This document shows positions 32,100 through 35,150 of a DNA stretch of 35,150 nucleotides, piece after piece (positions within the stretch are counted from its first letter, which is position 1; each line of letters starts with the position of its first letter). Source of the DNA: an uncultured Opitutia bacterium (GTDB lineage: Bacteria; Verrucomicrobiota; Verrucomicrobiia; Opitutales; Opitutaceae); NCBI GenBank assembly GCA_903900845.1, contig CAIUOU010000119.1, forward strand, positions 1-35,150, given 5' to 3'. The position numbers were made by a program, and so were the translations under genes. The notes beneath the pieces were generated by a model. The model ran no database searches, was not told the DNA's origin, and saw only the letters and a program-made list of their open reading frames with translations.

Positions 32100-33808
32100 C
32101 GCCTGGGAATGCCGCCGTCGCCATTCAGCGGCTCGGGCTGACGCGTCCAGATTTTCTCCAGATCGTGGTAATAGTCGTAGCGCAGCTCGACGTCGGTCAC
32201 TTGCGCGCCCGGCTGCGCGAGCGAGACAACCACCGCGTTGTCTCCGCGCTGCACCGTCGCGGCGGAGGCGAGCGGCACGTGCAGATAAACCTCGGCCGCG
32301 TCGGGCTGTCGGGGTTCGGCGCCCGTGATCTCCTTCGTGAACCGCGCCGAGGGCTCCCGGAGCTCGCCGGCGAAGACCGCGGTTCCGTTCAACGTGACCC
32401 GCACGCGCGCATCCGACCCGGCTCCGCGGAAGCCGAGGCGCAGCACGCGGGTCCGCAGCGCGAACGGGCTGTCTTCCGGCGCCTCCGCGACCGGCAGCTT
32501 GACCGCAAGCGACCCATCGCCGCCCAGCTTCGCGGGCAACTGCTTGCCATAGGCGTAGGACCCCGGTCCGTCGTTATAATAACTCTTTGTGATGCCGAAC
32601 ACCTTGGCCTGCCCCGCGAGATTCCCCGGTCGGGCGAGATCACGGAAGAGATGATAAAGCCGATTGTCATGGGGGCGCGCCGAGCCGAAGGCGTTGTAGA
32701 AATTGAAAAGATAGAACCCGTCCGCGCCGCCCGCGGCGTAGTTGGCCGCGGCGCCGCGAATCTCGTCGAGCGTGGCATCGCGGCCGATCTTCGCGTCGGC
32801 GTAGCTTGCGTCGGCGGGGAACGCCACGCGCCAGCTGGTGCGCGGATAAAGTGAAGGATGCACCCGCACGCCGTATTTTTTGCCCAGCGCGAAGAGGTCG
32901 GCGACGGGCATGTCCCACGCCAGCGTCATGATTTGCGCGGGCGACACGAGGTCGACGAGGCCCTCGCGCATCCAGCGCTCGACCTCCAGGCCCGCCGTCG
33001 TGCAGTCGGCGAGCGAGGGCGGCACGCGGACGAAAAGAGATAGCGGCCGTTTCACCTCGCGCGCCAATTCGTCGAGCCGGGCGCGCACCCGGCGCACGAG
33101 ATCGGTCATCAGCGGGGCGCCGGCGGCCGCCTGACCTTTGGGGAAGAAGACCTGGAAGCGGTTGAAATCGAGTTCGAAGCCGTCGACGAGGTCGCGATTG
33201 CGGTCGAGGCACTCGAACACGGTGTCGAGCCGGAGGCGGCGCACCTCGGCGTGCGAGAAATCGAGCAGGTTCCCATAGGCCGGCTGGAACGCGAGGGGCG
33301 ACTCCTTGATCGTGAGCGTGTGGCGGTGCTTGAACCAGAACTCGCTCGTCATCGCATGGCCGTCGGGGTTGGCCATGAAGTGGGCGTCGTTCAGCCGCAG
33401 GCTCGGGATGAAACGCAGCCCGAGCGCGCGCGCGGCCTCGCCGGCCGTGCGTACGGCATCGGCGCCCTGCGCCAGGCAGACGCGCGCGTTCTCCATGCGT
33501 TTCTCCATCAACGTACCGGGCTTTTCGTCCGGGGATTTGCGCCAGCCAACACGGCTCGCGACCTTGGTGTCATAGTACAACAAGTCGCCGCCCATGCCGA
33601 TGCAGAATACCAGCGTCCGCACGGGCGTGTCCGCGAGCGCGCCGATGTTGGCGCACAGCAGAGCCTCGGCGCGCGCGCGGTCCGGCACGACGAACGCGAG
33701 ATCGGCGTCGTCGTTGAAGACGAGGCCGAAGTCCGGGCGCGCCGGCCGTTCCGCACCGACCGCGACGGCGGCCAGCAGGAGCAGCGGCAGATAGCACGCG
33801 GGGCGCAT
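32096..33808 (-). CDS. Exported putative TIM-barrel glycoside hydrolase (GHL10/GH10-like), unknown specificity
   Basis: A 570-residue protein with a signal peptide (1-19, LLLLAAVAVGA). The central ~350 residues have the look of a (beta/alpha)8 barrel: LVFCIGMGGDLLYYD, LRFIPSLRLNDAHF, then VDGFELDFNRFQVFFP, where Glu212 sits at the end of a strand in the position expected of a catalytic acid, followed by PLSLFVRVP, LVDLVSPAQIMTLAWDMP and GADGFYLFNFYN. From about 430 to the end a beta-sandwich-like domain follows (LGFRGAGSDARVRVTLNGTAVF). I recognise the general type, common as uncharacterised proteins in Planctomycetes and Verrucomicrobia, but not a characterised member. ATG 33808 overlaps the TAA of a short upstream ORF (TAATG). 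Downstream it overlaps the sialidase-like gene by 4 nt. Confidence 0.7.
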   Translation of the reverse strand: MRPACYLPLLLLAAVAVGAERPARPDFGLVFNDDADLAFVVPDRARAEALLCANIGALADTPVRTLVFCIGMGGDLLYYDTKVASRVGWRKSPDEKPGTLMEKRMENARVCLAQGADAVRTAGEAARALGLRFIPSLRLNDAHFMANPDGHAMTSEFWFKHRHTLTIKESPLAFQPAYGNLLDFSHAEVRRLRLDTVFECLDRNRDLVDGFELDFNRFQVFFPKGQAAAGAPLMTDLVRRVRARLDELAREVKRPLSLFVRVPPSLADCTTAGLEVERWMREGLVDLVSPAQIMTLAWDMPVADLFALGKKYGVRVHPSLYPRTSWRVAFPADASYADAKIGRDATLDEIRGAAANYAAGGADGFYLFNFYNAFGSARPHDNRLYHLFRDLARPGNLAGQAKVFGITKSYYNDGPGSYAYGKQLPAKLGGDGSLAVKLPVAEAPEDSPFALRTRVLRLGFRGAGSDARVRVTLNGTAVFAGELREPSARFTKEITGAEPRQPDAAEVYLHVPLASAATVQRGDNAVVVSLAQPGAQVTDVELRYDYYHDLEKIWTRQPEPLNGDGGIPRR

Positions 33809-33981
33809 TAGAATTCCGCCCCCACGCCGATGGTCACGGGCGTGCCGAAGTTCTGACCGGAAGGAAACTGGATTTTCAGGGGGATCGGATCCGGGGGAGG
33901 TTTGTAGCCCTCGTTGGAGGCGACCTGCACATTTCCGCGTTTACCGACGGCGTCGGTCTTCCATCCGAGGACTTCCCGCAT
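33808..33981 (-). pseudogene. 57-codon ORF resembling a TBDR C-terminus
   Basis: A short frame starts at ATG 33981 and ends TAA at 33808, sharing one base with the next gene's ATG (TAATG). The product ends FGTPVTIGVGAEF, with alternating hydrophobic residues and a terminal Phe, the pattern of the last strand of an outer-membrane receptor. The four intact receptors in this window end comparably. Its middle, PPPDPIPLKIQFPSGQNF, includes the repeated KIQFP segment. The rest of the receptor is absent; upstream come a hairpin and a small membrane-protein gene. I infer that a receptor gene once led this operon and was lost except for its end. Alternatively it is a small leader ORF that couples translation of the hydrolase. 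Confidence 0.45.
33860..33903 (-). repeat. 44-bp repeat, copy B
   Basis: The 44-nt - strand sequence runs from AAACCTCCCCCGG to TTTCCTTC and contains GGATCCGATCC. It matches 34429-34471 at about 39 of 44 positions with one indel. Both copies read DP(IP)LKIQFPS in one frame. In this copy the sequence is part of the 57-codon ORF. Confidence 0.7.
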
Positions 33982-34003
33982 GAATTCCTTTATCCGCCGA
34001 ACA

Positions 34004-34021
34004 CCTAAACCATTGTTTAGG
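34004..34021 (-). terminator. 7-bp hairpin after the small membrane gene
   Basis: CCTAAAC (34004-34010) and GTTTAGG (34015-34021) are perfect complements around CATT, three bases after the stop of the 51-residue gene. The position suits a transcript end or an mRNA-stabilising structure; no T-run follows on the - strand. Confidence 0.35.
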
Positions 34022-34023
34022 GC

Positions 34024-34179
34024 TCAGTCACGCTTGGCGCGTTCTGCGGAAAGTTCATCTGCTTGAGCTGACGCTTCAGCGTTCTTGGCAATCCTGCGGA
34101 AGGCGGTCATCGCCGAATAGAAACCGACGCCAAAAATCGCCATGATGAAGGCGGCGAAATGGAGAACGTAGTCACTCAT
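34024..34179 (-). CDS. Small membrane protein, 51 residues, unknown function
   Basis: The protein MSDYVLHFAAFIMAIFGVGF has one hydrophobic segment (about residues 5-25) followed by a charged tail (FRRIAKNAEASAQADEL) that could be a short amphipathic helix. I do not recognise a named family. The ATG at 34179 is chosen over one 12 codons upstream because it overlaps the stop of the preceding gene by 8 nt, a usual arrangement for co-translated partners. Base composition (about 50 % GC) is well below the rest of the window. The pair probably forms a small inner-membrane complex or acts together, which is inference from the overlap alone. Confidence 0.6.
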   Translation of the reverse strand: MSDYVLHFAAFIMAIFGVGFYSAMTAFRRIAKNAEASAQADELSAERAKRD

Positions 34180-34357
34180 CTTTGGAATTTCCGATGACCT
34201 TGAGGTAGACGCCAAACCCGAGGATTGAGGGAGCCCAGAGCCCGACGAATATGGCGTCTTGTTTGTCGCCCTGCCAGTAGAGGATCTTCGAGAAGATGAT
34301 GACGAGGAAGGTCGCTAACATGAACAACTTATCGGTGAGAGAGAACTTATTGAGCAT
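34172..34357 (-). CDS. Small membrane protein, 61 residues, conserved-unknown type
   Basis: Two transmembrane segments are visible in a 61-residue protein: LFMLATFLVIIFSKILYW (about 11-28) and AIFVGLWAPSILGFGVYL (about 37-54), with the loop QGDKQD between them. The second segment, with its LWAPSILGFGVYLK pattern, resembles small uncharacterised bacterial membrane proteins I have seen, but I can give no name or role. The ATG at 34357 (MLNKFSLTDK) is preferred to one nine codons upstream since the extension is not hydrophobic. It overlaps the following 51-residue gene by 8 nt. Lower GC than the neighbours; it may have been acquired. Confidence 0.65.
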   Translation of the reverse strand: MLNKFSLTDKLFMLATFLVIIFSKILYWQGDKQDAIFVGLWAPSILGFGVYLKVIGNSKDE

Positions 34358-34428
34358 AGGTTTAATCGGAACGATTCGGTTCAAGGGAGTTCTTGAATGT
34401 GAAGCGGAGGTTACGGTAGGAGGGACTT

Positions 34429-34471
34429 GAAGGAAATTGTATTTTCAGGGGATCGGATCCGGGAGGGGTTT
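34429..34471 (-). repeat. 44-bp repeat, copy C
   Basis: The second good copy, 43 nt, with AAACCCCTCCCGG at one end and TTTCCTTC at the other. It starts immediately after a TGA that ends a TBDR-like C-terminal reading frame. In one frame it reads SDPLKIQFPSSPSYRNLRFTF, again an outer-membrane-strand-like ending, before running on to a stop at 34362. Confidence 0.7.
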
Positions 34472-34546
34472 TCAAAGCTCCACCGTGAGGGAGGAGATGA
34501 ACTGGCGCGGGTCCGTCAGCCGCGGGCTGCCGCAAGGGGACAGGAC
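34472..34546 (-). pseudogene. TBDR-like C-terminal fragment
   Basis: The last codons of a - strand frame read LSPCGSPRLTDPRQFISSLTVEL and stop. The PRLTDPRQF-then-alternating-hydrophobic pattern is how many verrucomicrobial TonB-dependent receptors end. Upstream in the same frame the protein sequence is not receptor-like, so only a short piece is left. Assignment rests on a short motif and is tentative. Confidence 0.3.
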
Positions 34547-34626
34547 GAAACCTGCAAGCAGAGGGGCGACTTCCCGGCGCCACCGAGCGCCACGGGCGGG
34601 CAGTTCGTTGCAAGTTTCGCCCTGAC

Positions 34627-34654
34627 CTCCTTTCCGGCTCCTCCTTTCCGGCTC
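34627..34654. repeat. Perfect 14-bp tandem duplication
   Basis: CTCCTTTCCGGCTC occurs twice in direct succession (34627-34640, 34641-34654). It lies in a region without an intact gene and probably arose by slippage. Confidence 0.7.
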
Positions 34655-34707
34655 CGTCAGGAGGCGCAAAAGGCGCATGCAGCGGGACCAATCCTTCAAT
34701 CCAGGTT

Positions 34708-34974
34708 TAACCACGGAGGCACACGGATCGACACGGATGAGGAGGTGTCGATGCCGCCGCGGACGATGTTGTGGGGCGGACGGCCGAAGGCGGTTCGGAC
34801 TCGCTCCGCGGTTGAAACCGCGGAGCGAGTCGGGGGCGCGTCACGCCCCGGGGACTTTAACAGAAGGCCGGGTAGTTCGGAGAGGCGATGGGCGTTTCCG
34901 CATCGTCCGCGGCTGGCAGCTGCGGCTACAGCCGGGCCGCCTCGTCCGTGCGGATCCGTGTGCACCCGTGGTTG
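34708..34974. repeat. 267-bp segment bounded by inverted 35-bp repeats (ACACGGAT family), non-autonomous element-like
   Basis: The left end 34708-34742 and the reverse complement of the right end 34940-34974 agree at 29 of 35 bases; both carry AACCACGG and CACACGGATC. Inside lie the 16-bp perfect hairpin at 34798-34831 and a small CGGCTACAGCCG palindrome near 34923. No convincing protein is coded on either strand. A third related stretch, GTGTTCATTTGTGTCCCTTC (35000-35019), follows and runs up to the IS66-like end. Sequences of the ACCACGGA-nnACACGGAT kind are dispersed in many verrucomicrobial and planctomycete genomes, by my recollection. Whether this unit moves as a block is not shown. Confidence 0.55.
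34798..34831. other. 16-bp perfect hairpin inside the inverted-repeat segment
   Basis: GACTCGCTCCGCGGTT (34798-34813) is the exact reverse complement of AACCGCGGAGCGAGTC (34816-34831), with only GA between. Because of the tiny loop it would form either a cruciform or a stem with a few unpaired bases at the tip. This is the strongest dyad in the window. Confidence 0.85.
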
Positions 34975-35023
34975 CTCCCCCGCGGAGCGATTCAGCAGCG
35001 TGTTCATTTGTGTCCCTTCGTGG

Positions 35024-35150
35024 GTAAGCGTGGTCCGGGGTGCCCCCTAGGCAGCGCCGGTAGGAGGGGGTAAGCTGCGATGGATGAGCGAAACCGTAAC
35101 GGAAGTGGTGGAGACCGGGGAGAAGCGCGATGCGCGTGGACGGCGGATGG
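35024..35150 (+). mobile_element. Left end of a putative IS66-family insertion sequence (continues past window)
   Basis: From 35024 the sequence begins GTAAGCG, the start typical of IS66-family terminal inverted repeats. The first ORF follows 60 bp further in, as usual for these elements. Directly before it the ACACGGAT-family repeat stops abruptly at CTTCGTGG (35016-35023), which would be one copy of the 8-bp target duplication typical of the family. The other end is outside the window, so both the terminal repeat and the duplication need confirmation. Confidence 0.5.
35084..35150 (+). CDS. N-terminus of an IS66-type accessory protein (TnpA-like), cut by window end
   Basis: The frame from ATG 35084 reads MSETVTEVVETGEKRDARGR and runs off the window. 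A basic KRDARGRR motif near the start, ahead of a helix-turn-helix, is typical of the small IS66 accessory proteins that precede tnpB and tnpC. AGGAGG at 35062-35067 is the best Shine-Dalgarno in this part but is 16 nt away, closer to another ATG at 35080 whose frame gives a less protein-like product. Only 22 residues are visible, so the family call depends mainly on the adjoining GTAAGCG end. Confidence 0.45.
   Translation, partial: MSETVTEVVETGEKRDARGRRM

Noticed and set aside
34797-34832. Rho-independent terminator reading of the 16-bp hairpin
   Set aside because: There is no T-run on either side and no intact gene ends nearby; the 2-nt loop also differs from typical terminators.
34427-35050. 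A 207-codon + strand open frame across the repeat region
   Set aside because: It crosses the repeat copy, tandem duplication, inverted repeats and hairpin, and its composition changes with each; no domain pattern is seen.
1-35150. CRISPR array, tRNA or rRNA genes
   Set aside because: No regularly spaced repeats of 24-40 bp and no recognisable tRNA or rRNA sequence were seen on reading through the window; this was not a covariance-model search.

Overview
The window reads as chromosome of a GC-rich verrucomicrobial bacterium, most likely Opitutaceae-like. Reasons: four large TonB-dependent receptors (TBDRs), three of them with the LNPFEV-type N-terminal box common in that group; a PVC-type multidomain cytochrome c; Cys-type S1 sulfatases; and densely overlapping GC-rich genes. 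This placement is inferred from gene families, not from a marker-gene match. No rRNA, tRNA or CRISPR array was seen.

Region 1 (1-5251, + strand) is a housekeeping operon: the 3' part of serA, then plsY, hom, lysC and thrC. It joins serine synthesis, phospholipid acylation and the aspartate-to-threonine route. Region 2 (5278-10039, - strand) is a TBDR with an N-terminal carboxypeptidase-regulatory-like domain followed by an exported gamma-glutamyltransferase. Region 3 (10231-18717, + strand) holds a ribB with a degenerate RibA-like half (RibBX type), a 1264-residue exported fusion of a PmoA/DUF6807-like domain to a PVC-type dehydrogenase/HEAT/cytochrome c protein, and another TBDR.

Region 4 (18937-29743, - strand) looks like a polysaccharide-utilisation operon. 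Its order of transcription is TBDR, a decayed sulfatase start, TBDR, sulfatase, GH71/GH99-like hydrolase, sulfatase. Stop and start codons are tightly packed (3-nt gap, GTGA overlap) and there is no SusD-like partner. The likely substrate is a sulfated glycan taken up through the TBDRs and processed outside the cytoplasm; this is inference. Region 5 (30486-33981, - strand) is a second small catabolic unit: a 57-codon ORF that looks like the last strands of a lost TBDR, a putative TIM-barrel hydrolase and a sialidase-fold protein, joined by TAATG and GTGA overlaps.

Region 6 (about 29744-30485 and 33809-35150) is genome debris: an ispF 3' fragment, TBDR C-terminal fragments, a repeated 44-bp sequence, a lower-GC pair of overlapping small membrane-protein genes, a 267-bp inverted-repeat segment with a 16-bp perfect hairpin, and at the right edge what looks like the left end of an IS66-type insertion sequence. 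The most interesting signals are the decayed genes at operon junctions, the shared repeat beside several of them, and the PmoA-cytochrome fusion. I did not find a clearly new defence or mobile system.
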